A stretch of 32,695 nucleotides of DNA from Micromonospora rosaria. Lineage in GTDB: Bacteria > Actinomycetota > Actinomycetes > Mycobacteriales > Micromonosporaceae. The DNA is taken from positions 1 through 32,695 of the forward strand of contig NZ_LRQV01000083.1 in the NCBI RefSeq assembly GCF_001567585.1, given 5' to 3'. A program made the translations under genes and the position numbers. The notes beneath the pieces were generated by a model. That model had not been told where the DNA came from. It saw only the letters and a list, made by a program, of their open reading frames with translations, and did not search any database. Shown here one piece after another: positions 1 to 8,809 of this stretch (position 1 is the stretch's first letter; the number at the start of each line of letters is the position of its first letter).

Positions 1-56
1 TCAGCCTCGCCTGCGCCCTCATCTGCTGGCGCCAACTCCAACGTTAGGAGTTCTAA

Positions 57-69
57 GAAGGGGCCCTTC
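57..69. terminator. Small GC palindrome just after the ene-reductase gene
   Basis: GAAGG pairs with CCTTC around a three-base GGC loop, four bases beyond the stop of the leftward ene-reductase gene, so it could end that transcript. The stem is short and no U run follows. The rest of positions 1-72 shows nothing I can assign. From memory only, similar AAGGGGCCCTT-type palindromes are common between Micromonospora genes. Confidence 0.35.
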
Positions 70-72
70 CTT

Positions 73-1140
73 TCAGCCCAGCTCGGGGTAGTCGGTGTAG
101 CCGTGGTGGTCGCCGCCGTACGCGGTGCGGTAGTCGGGGGTGGTGAACGGGCCGCTGGCCGCCAGCCGCCGGGGCAGGTCCGGGTTGGCCAGGTAGAGCG
201 CGCCGTAGGAGACCAGGTCGGTCTCGCCGGTCTCGATCAGCTTCAGCGCCTCCGGCCCGGTCCAGCTGCCCGGGGTGTACGGGTTGAGCAGGAAGGTGCC
301 CTGCCAGCGGTCCCGCAGCACCGGGGTGAACTCGGTGTCCGGCCCCTCGGCGACGTGCAGGTACGCCAGGCCGAGCGGGTTGAGCGCGTCGAGCAGGGCG
401 AGGTACGTCTCGCGGTGCCCGTCCTCGACGATGTCGTTGAAGCCGTTGGCCGGCGAGATGCGCAGCCCGACCCGGTCCGCGCCGACGGCGTCGGCGACCG
501 CCCCGGTCACCTCGACCACGAACCGGATGCGCCCGGCCACGTCACCGCCCCACTCGTCGTCGCGCAGGTTGGTGTTGGTGGCGAGGAACTGGTGCAGCAG
601 GTACCCGTTGGCCCCGTGCAGCTCGACCCCGTCGAAGCCGGCCTCGATCGCGTTGCGGGCCGCCGTGACGAAGTCGGCGATGGTGGCCCGGACACCGTCG
701 GCGTCCAGCGGCTGGGGCACGGGGAACTCCTGCGGGCCGGTCGGGGTGACGATCGTCCCCGCCGCCCGGACCGCCGACACGCCGGCGGGCTGGTGGCCCT
801 GCGCCGTGTTGTCCGGGTGACCGATCCGCCCGGTGTGCATGAGCTGGGCGAAGATCAGGCCGCCCCGGTCGTGGACGGCGGCGGTCACCGGCCGCCACGC
901 GGCGACCTGCTCGTCGGTGTGCAGGCCCGGGGTGTTCAGGTACCCCTGGCCGATGGCGGAGGGCTGGATGCCCTCGGTGACGATCAGCCCCGCCCCGGCG
1001 CGCTGGCCGTAGTACGTCGCCATCAGCTCGGTCGGACTGGCCCCGGGGCCGTACGCGCGGCTGCGGGTCATCGGGGCCATCACCACCCGGCTCCGGGTCG
1101 TGTACCGGCCGATGGTGGCTGGCTCGAACGCACTGGTCAT
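73..1140 (-). CDS. Old yellow enzyme family alkene reductase (NADH:flavin oxidoreductase)
   Basis: This encodes a 355-residue FMN-dependent TIM-barrel enzyme of the OYE family, which uses NAD(P)H to reduce activated C=C bonds of enones, maleimides or nitro-alkenes. The N-terminal MAPMTRSR motif (residues 21-28) and the substrate-binding His/Asn pair in HGAN (H175, N178) followed by GYLLHQF are diagnostic of the classical branch, and length is normal for the family. It is predicted cytoplasmic, with no signal peptide. I chose the ATG at 1140 because GGGAG lies 8 bases upstream and the family normally begins a few residues before the barrel; an in-frame ATG at 1167 would add nine residues. The open frame further upstream is composition only. 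The gene stands alone and its physiological substrate cannot be told from context. Confidence 0.93.
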   Translation of the reverse strand: MTSAFEPATIGRYTTRSRVVMAPMTRSRAYGPGASPTELMATYYGQRAGAGLIVTEGIQPSAIGQGYLNTPGLHTDEQVAAWRPVTAAVHDRGGLIFAQLMHTGRIGHPDNTAQGHQPAGVSAVRAAGTIVTPTGPQEFPVPQPLDADGVRATIADFVTAARNAIEAGFDGVELHGANGYLLHQFLATNTNLRDDEWGGDVAGRIRFVVEVTGAVADAVGADRVGLRISPANGFNDIVEDGHRETYLALLDALNPLGLAYLHVAEGPDTEFTPVLRDRWQGTFLLNPYTPGSWTGPEALKLIETGETDLVSYGALYLANPDLPRRLAASGPFTTPDYRTAYGGDHHGYTDYPELG

Positions 1141-1250
1141 GTCCCGACTCCCGTCCCGATTTTCCATCGCTCTGTCTGCCCCCAACCCTGGGGCGGACGG
1201 GAACCTTCCGGAGTGGACTGTGACCGTGGGCACGGCGGGCGGGTGACCGG

Positions 1251-1293
1251 GGGAACGGCGTTCAGGTGACCTGGGAACGGCGTTCAGGTGACC
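1251..1293. repeat. 22-bp tandem repeat, two copies, each with a GAACGGCGTTC palindrome
   Basis: The 21-base core beginning GGGAACGGCGTTC and ending GGTGACC occurs at 1251-1271 and again at 1273-1293. Each copy carries an 11-bp near-palindrome, GAACGGCGTTC, and the two are two helical turns apart on the same DNA face. They lie 110-155 bp upstream of the ene-reductase start. This could be a paired operator for its regulator, or a simple slippage duplication; no regulator gene is adjacent. Confidence 0.6.
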
Positions 1294-1322
1294 GGGGCGC
1301 GGTCGGCGGCGGTGGCGACCCC

Positions 1323-1386
1323 GGACAGCGGTGCCCGGCTCGCCCGACCCCGGGCACCGCTGTCCCTCACCCCCCACCACAAGGGG
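1323..1386. repeat. Two-hairpin module, copy A
   Basis: A perfect 16-bp stem (1323-1338 with 1350-1365, 11-base loop) is followed after six bases by CCCC-ACCACAA-GGGG (1372-1386), a second small hairpin. The same arrangement recurs at 1576-1646. The strong stem could terminate the leftward alpha-glucosidase transcript, but it lies about 365 bp past that stop codon and lacks a U run, so a dispersed repeat or a small structured RNA is equally possible. Confidence 0.55.
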
Positions 1387-1575
1387 TCGTTCGAGCCCGG
1401 CCGCCCGCTGGCGGTGGGGCGCGGCGGGCGACCGGGATGACACCGGGATACCCCGTGCGGGCCGGCTCGAATCCCGTCGCCGCGAATCCCTGCGCGGGGA
1501 ACCACACCGGCGGGCTCCGGCACGGCCCGGCGGCGCAGGGAATCCGGCTCGGCCCGGCGACGCGGGAGGTCCGGC

Positions 1576-1646
1576 GGTGCCGCCGGTGCGCCGGGAAACG
1601 CGTCCCGGGGCACCGGCGGCACCTCGCCCTCCCCACCACGAGGGGG
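1576..1646. repeat. Two-hairpin module, copy B (possible terminator of the alpha-glucosidase gene)
   Basis: Arms 1576-1589 and 1610-1623 pair perfectly (14 bp). After one mismatch a further 6 bp (1591-1596 with 1603-1608) close a six-base loop. Seven bases later comes CCCC-ACCACGA-GGGG (1631-1645). It lies about 110 bp past the stop of the leftward alpha-glucosidase gene, a plausible place for a terminator. The tail matches copy A nearly base for base while the main stems differ in sequence. Confidence 0.55.
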
Positions 1647-1730
1647 CACCCCACCAGGGGGTCGACGGCCCGGCCGTCCGTGGGCCCGGAGCGCCACGGA
1701 CGACCAGGGGTCAGGGGTGGTCCGCCCGGC

Positions 1731-3365
1731 TCAGCGCCGGTCGAACCACGCGGCGGCGTCCACCGGCAGGACGTGGCCGCCGTCGGACTCGGTGAGGTCG
1801 GTGCTGGCGACGACCGGCTGGCCGTACCCGTCGATCCGGACCGGGGCGTCGCTGAGGTTGACCACGCAGGTCAGCTCCGCGTCGCCGGCACCGCGGCGGA
1901 AGGCCAGCACGCCGGGGCCGGCGGCCAGCCAGGTCACCCCGTCGGCGTCGGCGGCCAGCGCCGGGTGGCCGCGCCGGATCCGCAGCGCGCTGCGGTACAG
2001 CTCCAGGGTGGAGCCGGGTACGCCGGTCTGCGCCGCGACCGACAGCGCCCGCCAGGTGGCCGGGGCGGGCAGCCAGCTCAGCTCGCTGCCGTGCGGCCCG
2101 AAGCCGTACGGGGCCAGGTCGCCGCTCCACGGGATCGGCACCCGGCAGCCGTCGCGGCTCTCCCCGGTCCGCAGGAACGACGGGTCCTGGCGCAGCTCGT
2201 CGGGGAGGTCGAGCACCTCGGGCAGGCCCAGCTCCTCACCCTGGTACAGGTACGCGCAGCCGGGCAGGGCGAGCATCAGCAGGCTGGCCGCCCGCGCCCG
2301 GCGCAGCCCCACCTCGCCGTCGCCGTACCGGGTGACGTGCCGCTGCTTGTCGTGGTTGGAGAGGACCCAGGTGGTGGGGGCGCCGACGATGGTCGCCTCG
2401 GCGAGCGCGGTGTCGATGACCTTGCGGAACGAGTCGGCCGACCAGGTGGCGTCCAGGAAGTCGAAGCTGAACGCCTGGTGCAGCTCGTCCGGGCCGATGT
2501 AGCGGGCCAGCCGCTGCGGCGTCTCGGCCCACGCCTCGGCAACCGCCATCCGGCCACCGGGGTAACTGTCCAGGATGGGCCGCCAGGCCCGGTAGATGTC
2601 GTGGATCTCGTCCTGGTCGAAGTACGGCAGCCGGCCCTTGCCGAGCAGCTCCGACTGGCGGCGGCCGGTGGTCATCGAGTTGAACCCGACGTCCGGCAGC
2701 CCCTCAGCCTTGATCATCCCGTGGGCCACGTCGATCCGGAACCCGTCCACCCCCCGGTCCAGCCAGAACCGCAGGATCTCCTCGAACTCGGCGCGGACCT
2801 CGGGGTGGCGCCAGTTCAGGTCCGGCTGGGCCGGGTCGAACAGGTGCAGGTACCACTGCCCGTCGGGCAGCCGGGTCCAGGCCGGACCGCCGAAGATGCT
2901 CTCCCAGTCGTTGGGCGGCAGCTCGCCGTCGGCGCCCCGGCCGTCGGCGAAGAGGTAGCGGGCCCGCTCGGCGGAGCCGGGCGCGGTGGCCAGGGCGGCC
3001 TGGAACCAGGCGTGCGCGCTGGAGGTGTGGTTGGGCACGATGTCGACGATGATCCGCAGGCCGAGGGCGTGCGCGTCGGCGATCATGGCGTCGAAGTCGG
3101 CGAGGGTGCCGAAGGCCGGGTCGACGTCCCGGTAGTCGGCGACGTCGTAGCCGCCGTCGATCATCGGCGAGGTGTAGAAGGGGGTCAGCCAGAGCGCGTC
3201 CACCCCCAGGTCGCGCAGGTACGGCAGGCGATCCCGGATGCCGGGCAGGTCACCGACACCGTCGCCGTTGGCGTCGGCGAAGCTGCGGACGTACACCTGG
3301 TAGACGACCGCGGAGCGCCACCAGTCGTCGTCGGAGGTCTGCGGCGTGGGGAGGCTGGCGGTCAT
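1731..3365 (-). CDS. aglA: GH13 alpha-glucosidase (maltodextrin hydrolysis)
   Basis: A 544-residue cytoplasmic GH13 enzyme expected to release glucose from the non-reducing ends of maltose and short maltodextrins brought in by the neighbouring importer. The (beta/alpha)8 barrel begins at AVVYQVYVRSF (residues 19-29). The GH13 conserved regions are all present: DIVPNH (108-113), nucleophile D212 in GFRIDV, acid/base E277 in VAEAW, and transition-state D339 in SNHD. There is no signal peptide. The ATG at 3365 is chosen because the barrel starts 18 residues later as in relatives; an open extension to 3500 is Pro/Arg/Ser-rich and crosses operator-like sequence. It is transcribed away from the LacI-type gene with its own 165-bp control region. 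Oligo-1,6-glucosidase or trehalose-related activity cannot be excluded from sequence alone. Confidence 0.93.
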   Translation of the reverse strand: MTASLPTPQTSDDDWWRSAVVYQVYVRSFADANGDGVGDLPGIRDRLPYLRDLGVDALWLTPFYTSPMIDGGYDVADYRDVDPAFGTLADFDAMIADAHALGLRIIVDIVPNHTSSAHAWFQAALATAPGSAERARYLFADGRGADGELPPNDWESIFGGPAWTRLPDGQWYLHLFDPAQPDLNWRHPEVRAEFEEILRFWLDRGVDGFRIDVAHGMIKAEGLPDVGFNSMTTGRRQSELLGKGRLPYFDQDEIHDIYRAWRPILDSYPGGRMAVAEAWAETPQRLARYIGPDELHQAFSFDFLDATWSADSFRKVIDTALAEATIVGAPTTWVLSNHDKQRHVTRYGDGEVGLRRARAASLLMLALPGCAYLYQGEELGLPEVLDLPDELRQDPSFLRTGESRDGCRVPIPWSGDLAPYGFGPHGSELSWLPAPATWRALSVAAQTGVPGSTLELYRSALRIRRGHPALAADADGVTWLAAGPGVLAFRRGAGDAELTCVVNLSDAPVRIDGYGQPVVASTDLTESDGGHVLPVDAAAWFDRR

Positions 3366-3459
3366 CGGTGGCGGACCCCGTTCTGTGCTGCGGGACGGCG
3401 GCACCCCGCCGCGGCGCTGCGGGTGGGCGCGGATGTCACAGCAGAATGCCGGCCGATGA

Positions 3460-3488
3460 CTGCAAGAGTCAAGCAGAGCTTCCGCAAG
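3460..3488. promoter_or_regulatory. MalR-type operator motifs upstream of the alpha-glucosidase gene
   Basis: CTGCAAG at 3460-3466 (CTTGCAG on the coding strand) and CTTCCGCAAG at 3479-3488 lie 95-125 bp upstream of the start at 3365. CTTGCAG repeats are, from memory, the motif bound by the Streptomyces maltose repressor (MalR/Reg1). The same heptamer occurs in the repressor-binding-protein intergenic region (4687-4693). The match suggests joint control by the adjacent LacI-family protein. Confidence 0.5.
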
Positions 3489-3530
3489 AATTGACGTCAA
3501 GACGTCGAGCCCTGGTCGGGGCGGGCCGGG

Positions 3531-4646
3531 TCAGGCGGGGACGGGCAGGGCCGGCGGGGCGGGGCGCTGCCGCTTGCCGGGGCCGGTGCCGGCGGTGCCG
3601 GGCTCGCCGGTCGCGCCCGCCGTGCTCGCCGCCGAGCGGGCGACCGCGGTGGAGCCCCGGACCACCAGCTCCGGGCGGAACAGGTACTCCGAGTGGGGCG
3701 CGGCGTGCCCGTTGATCTCGTCGACCAGGGCCCGGACGGCGGCGACCGCCATCGCCGCGACCGGCTGGCGCATGGTGGTCAGCGGCGGATCGGTGAAGGC
3801 CATCAGCGGGGAGTCGTCGTACCCGACCACGGAGAGGTCCCCGGGGACCGACAGGCCGCGCTGGCGGGCGGCCCGGATCGCGCCGAGGGCCATCAGGTCC
3901 GAGCCGGAGACGATCCCGGTGACGCCCCGGTCCAGCAGTCGGCTCGCGGCGGCCTCGCCGCCCTCCACTCCGAACAGGGTCAGCTCGGCCAGTTCCGCCA
4001 GCTCCGCCTCGGCCAGGCCGGTGTGCCGCTGCATGGCGGCCCGGTACCCGGCCACCCGGCGCTGCACCGGGACGAACCGGTCCGGGCCGGTGATCAGCCC
4101 GATCCGCCGGTGCCCGAGCGCGACCAGGTGGGCGACGGCCAGCTCGGTGGCCTCCCGGTCGTCGCAGGAGACGAAGGGCGCGGCGATACCGGGCACGTAC
4201 CCGTTGATCATGACGACGGGCAGCGGCCGGGAGATCAGCGAGCGGTACCGGTCGTGGTTGGCGGCGGTGTCGGCGTGCAGGCCGGAGACGAAGACGATCC
4301 CGGAGACCTGCCGGTCCAGCAGCATCTCGACGTACTCGTCCTCGGTGACCCCGCCGGGGGTCTGGGTGCAGAGCACCGGGGTGAACCCGCTCTGGGCCAG
4401 GGTCGACTCGATCACCTGCGCGAAGGCGGGGAAGATCGGGTTCTCCAGCTCCGGGGTGACCAGGCCGACCAGCCCGGCACTGCGTTTGCGCAACCGGGCG
4501 GGGCGCTCGTAGCCGAGGACGTCGAGGGCGGTCAGGACGGCCTGCCGGGTCTCGGGGGCCACGCCGGGACGGTCGTTGAGCACCCGCGACACGGTGGCCT
4601 CGCTGACATCGGCCTGTTGGGCGATGTCGGACAGTCGAGCGCGCAT
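3531..4646 (-). CDS. malR: LacI-family transcriptional repressor of the maltose locus
   Basis: This 371-residue LacI/GalR-family regulator has an N-terminal helix-turn-helix (about residues 5-24, SDIAQQADVSEATVSRVLN), a hinge, and a periplasmic-binding-like sensor domain from about residue 60. The last 35 or so residues are Ala/Gly/Pro-rich and outside the usual fold. Its place between the alpha-glucosidase gene and the divergent binding-protein operon matches MalR of Streptomyces, where maltose releases repression. The start is the ATG at 4646: it puts the helix-turn-helix at the expected distance, and a TACAGT hexamer six bases upstream fits a leaderless transcript. A TTG at 4670 would add eight residues without support. 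Its effector (maltose, maltotriose or another alpha-glucoside) is inferred from neighbours only. Confidence 0.88.
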   Translation of the reverse strand: MRARLSDIAQQADVSEATVSRVLNDRPGVAPETRQAVLTALDVLGYERPARLRKRSAGLVGLVTPELENPIFPAFAQVIESTLAQSGFTPVLCTQTPGGVTEDEYVEMLLDRQVSGIVFVSGLHADTAANHDRYRSLISRPLPVVMINGYVPGIAAPFVSCDDREATELAVAHLVALGHRRIGLITGPDRFVPVQRRVAGYRAAMQRHTGLAEAELAELAELTLFGVEGGEAAASRLLDRGVTGIVSGSDLMALGAIRAARQRGLSVPGDLSVVGYDDSPLMAFTDPPLTTMRQPVAAMAVAAVRALVDEINGHAAPHSEYLFRPELVVRGSTAVARSAASTAGATGEPGTAGTGPGKRQRPAPPALPVPA

Positions 4647-4652
4647 GGCGGC

Positions 4653-4658
4653 ACTGTA
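4653..4658 (-). promoter_or_regulatory. Predicted -10 element of a leaderless repressor transcript
   Basis: Read leftward, TACAGT sits six bases before the ATG at 4646, the spacing that places the transcription start at the A of the start codon. No Shine-Dalgarno is visible. The palindrome at 4667-4678 covers the region just upstream, so the repressor could shut off its own promoter. Confidence 0.45.
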
Positions 4659-4666
4659 GCGCAGAG

Positions 4667-4719
4667 GCAACTTCTTGCGTACGCCACTGCAAGGTCTTCC
4701 ATCACCTGCAATCTCTTGC
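4667..4719. promoter_or_regulatory. Operator cluster between repressor and binding-protein genes
   Basis: Two GCAA-N4-TTGC palindromes, at 4667-4678 and 4708-4719, are centred 41 bp (about four helical turns) apart, with CTGCAAG (4687-4693) between them. This spacing would suit cooperative binding of a LacI-family dimer pair. The rest of the 198-bp divergent gap up to 4844 shows no clear -35/-10 pair for the rightward operon, although TTGGCA at 4770 is a possible -35. Confidence 0.55.
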
Positions 4720-4844
4720 TAACGTCCCCGCAACACGCGAGAGTAGCGGCGCCGCACCCCGCGCGCCGGTTGGCACGAATCTTTCAAGGTTTCCACTGGC
4801 GGTGCGCCGATGTCCGGCCGACCGCCATGACGACAGGAGTACCG

Positions 4845-6097
4845 ATGCGCATCCGTACCGCGGGTGTGGTCGCCGCCCTCGGCCTGGCCCTCGCCGCCGC
4901 CGGCTGCGGCGGCAGCGACGGCAACGACGAGCCGGCCGCGCAGGAGTCCGCCGGCGCCGCCGGCGGCAAGCTGGTGATCTGGGCCGACGACAAGCGGACC
5001 GCCGCCCTCAAGCCGTTCGCGGACCGGTTCGGCCAGGAGAACGGCGTCACCGTCGAGGTGCAGGCCGTCTCCAAGGACCTGCAGACCAACTTCGTCACCG
5101 CCGCGCAGCAGGGCAGCGGCCCGGACGTGGTGGTCGGCGCGCACGACTGGATCGGCAACCTGGTGCAGAACGGCGCGATCGAGCCGGTGCAGCTCGCCGC
5201 CGAGCAGAAGAGCGCGTTCAACGAGACCGCCATCAAGGCGGTCACCTTCAACGGCCAGCTCTACGGCGTGCCCTACGCGCAGGAGAACCTGGCCCTGATC
5301 CGCAACACCGAGCTGGCCCCCGAGGCCCCGGCCACCATCGAGGACCTGGTCGCCACCGGCAAGAAGCTGAAGGCGGAGAAGAAGGTCAGCGAGATCCTCT
5401 GCCTCCAGGTCGGCCAGAACGGCGACTCGTACCACATCTACCCGCTGTACACCTCCGGCGGCGGCTACCTCTTCGGCACCAACGCCACCGGCGACTACGA
5501 CCCGAGCGACGTCGGCGTCGGCAAGCCCGGCTCGATCGAGGCGTTCAAGAAGATCGCCGCGCTCGGGGAGAAGGGCGAGGGCGTGCTGAAGCGCTCCATC
5601 TCCGACACCAACTCGATCGCCACCTTCACCGGCAAGAAGTGCGCCTACCTGGCTTCCGGGCCGTGGGCCACCCCCGACGTGAAGAAGGCCAACCTGAGCT
5701 ACGACATCTCCCCGTTCCCCGGCTTCGCCGGTGGCCAGGAGGCCCAGCCGTTCGTCGGCGTCCAGGCGTTCTACGTCGCGGCGAAGGGCAAGAACAAGGC
5801 CCTGGCGCAGGAGTTCGTCGCCAACTACACCACCAAGCCCGACCTGGCCGTGGCCCTGTACGAGGCCGAGCCCCGGCCCCCGGCGCTGACCGCCGCCCTC
5901 GACCAGGTCAAGGCGCAGGACCCGGACCTGGCCAAGTTCGCCGAGGCCGGCAAGAACGGCCAGGTCCTGCCGGCGATCCCGGCGATGGCCGCGATCTGGG
6001 ACCCGTTCGGCAAGGCCGAGGCGGCGATCATCGGCGGTGCCGACCCGGAGAAGACCATCACCGCGGCCGGTAAGACGATCACCGGCTCGATCAAGTA

Positions 6098-6098
<1 letters not shown>
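4845..6098 (+). CDS. malE: Maltose/maltodextrin ABC transporter substrate-binding lipoprotein
   Basis: A 417-residue extracytoplasmic solute-binding protein (family 1, MalE-like) that captures maltose or maltodextrins and presents them to the permeases. A signal peptide ends in a lipobox, A-A-G-C with the lipidated Cys at 21, followed by a Gly/Glu-rich linker. The mature part starts KLVIWADDKRT and contains PDVVVGAHDWIGNL, typical of MalE-type proteins. The ATG at 4845 has GGAG five bases upstream. It is the first gene of a tight operon: its stop TAA shares one base with the next start. Preference for maltose over longer or branched dextrins is not visible from sequence. Confidence 0.93.
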
Positions 6099-7728
<1,630 letters not shown>

Positions 7729-7732
<4 letters not shown>

Positions 7733-8661
7733 CCACGCTCACCGGCGCGGCGGCCACCGGCCGTGCCACCGACGAGCCGGCCGGCGCCCGCCCCGGCCGG
7801 GCCCGGCGGCGCAACCGCTGGTTCGCCCAGGTCGGCTGGCGGCACCTGGTCGGCGTGCTGGCGGTGGTGTTCAGCCTCTTCCCGATCGTGTTCGTCTTCT
7901 CCGCCGCGCTCAACCCGCTCGGCACCCTCAGCTCCACCGGGCTGGTGCCGGCCGACGGGGTCTCCTTCGGCAACTTCGGCGAACTGTTCGAGCGGACCCC
8001 GTTCGGCCGCTGGTTCCTCAACTCGCTGCTGATCGCCGGGGCGGCCTCGTTCGTCTCGGTGTTCCTCTCCTCGCTGGCCGCGTACGCCTTCTCCCGGATG
8101 CGCTTCGCCGGCCGCCGGGTGGGGCTGCTCTCGCTGCTGCTGATCCAGATGTTCCCGCAGTTCCTGGCGATCGTGGCGATCTTCCTGATCTTCGGCACGA
8201 TCACCGGGCTGTGGCCGGAGATCGGCTTCAACACCCCGTGGGGCCTGCTGCTGCTCTACCTCGGTGGGGCGCTCGGGGTGAACACCTGGCTGATGAAGGG
8301 CTTCTTCGACACCCTGCCGAGGGAGCTGGACGAGTCGGCCACCATGGACGGGGCCAGCCACGCCCAGGTCTTCTTCCGGATCATGCTGCCGCTGGTGGCG
8401 CCGATCCTGGCGGTGACCGGGCTGCTCGCCTTCATCAACACGATCAACGAGTTCCTGATGGCGAACGTCTTCCTCACCAACAGTGACTCGAAGACCCTCG
8501 CCGTCGGGATGTACGGCATGTTGCAGGGCAACGAGCGGAACAACAACTTCGGCATCTTCGCGGCGGCGACCCTGCTCACCGCGATCCCCACCGTGCTGGT
8601 GTTCCAGTTCCTCCAGCGCTACATCGTCTCCGGCCTCACCTCCGGAGCGGTCAAGGGCTGA
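7729..8661 (+). CDS. malG: Maltose ABC transporter permease, MalG type
   Basis: This 310-residue partner permease completes the translocation channel with the MalF protein. A basic, Arg-rich N-terminus (about 35 residues) precedes a first helix (LVGVLAVVFSLFPIVFVFSA), and the EAA loop ELDESATMDGASHAQ lies at about residues 200-214. Length is normal. The ATG overlaps the preceding stop by four bases (ATGA). No gene for an ABC ATPase follows, so energy must come from an ATPase encoded elsewhere. In Streptomyces the shared MsiK serves this role, and I infer the same here. Confidence 0.93.
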
Positions 8662-8731
8662 GCCCCGCGACAGCGAGCTGCGGCAAGGGCGTCGGCGGAC
8701 GGCGGCGTACACCGGAGCAGATGTGCCACGC

Positions 8732-8766
8732 CCGACCCGCGGCCGGGACACCCGGTCGCGGGTCGG
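8732..8766 (+). terminator. Strong hairpin between permease and second GH13 gene
   Basis: Arms 8732-8747 and 8751-8766 pair over 16 bp (one G-U) around an ACA loop. It sits in the 148-bp gap after the MalG-type gene and could partly stop transcription or protect the 3' end of the transporter message, lowering expression of the following hydrolase. Confidence 0.6.
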
Positions 8767-8809
8767 CATCTCCTCGGTGAGTACCGACCGCCCCGAAAGG
8801 ACGCTGCCC

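Larger units (their letters stand above)
1141..1730. other. Structured non-coding region between ene-reductase and alpha-glucosidase genes
   Basis: These 590 bases contain no gene I can support. They hold a 22-bp tandem repeat (1251-1293), two long hairpins (from 1323 and 1576), each followed by a small CCCC/GGGG hairpin, and a further inverted pair, TCCCTGCGC at 1487-1495 with its complement at 1533-1541. Frames open through here encode Pro/Arg/Gly-rich nonsense. Both flanking genes are read leftward, so the region is downstream of the alpha-glucosidase and upstream of the ene-reductase. Confidence 0.7.

Noticed and set aside
1420..1485. tRNA-like element: CGCGGCG and CGCCGCG could form an acceptor stem with a CTCGAAT T-loop
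   Set aside because: It is only 66 bases long, the T-stem has a C-C mismatch and a G-U pair, the loop lacks the first T, and no D or anticodon arm folds convincingly. Such pairing is easily found by chance at this G+C content.
103..3494. Long rightward open frames opposite the ene-reductase and alpha-glucosidase genes and through the gap between them
   Set aside because: The opposite strand carries intact enzymes with all catalytic motifs; the rightward products have shadow composition and no start context.
3366..3500. N-terminal extension of the alpha-glucosidase starting at 3500
   Set aside because: The extra 45 residues are Pro/Arg/Ser/Cys-rich, unlike GH13 N-termini, and the DNA carries operator-like motifs.
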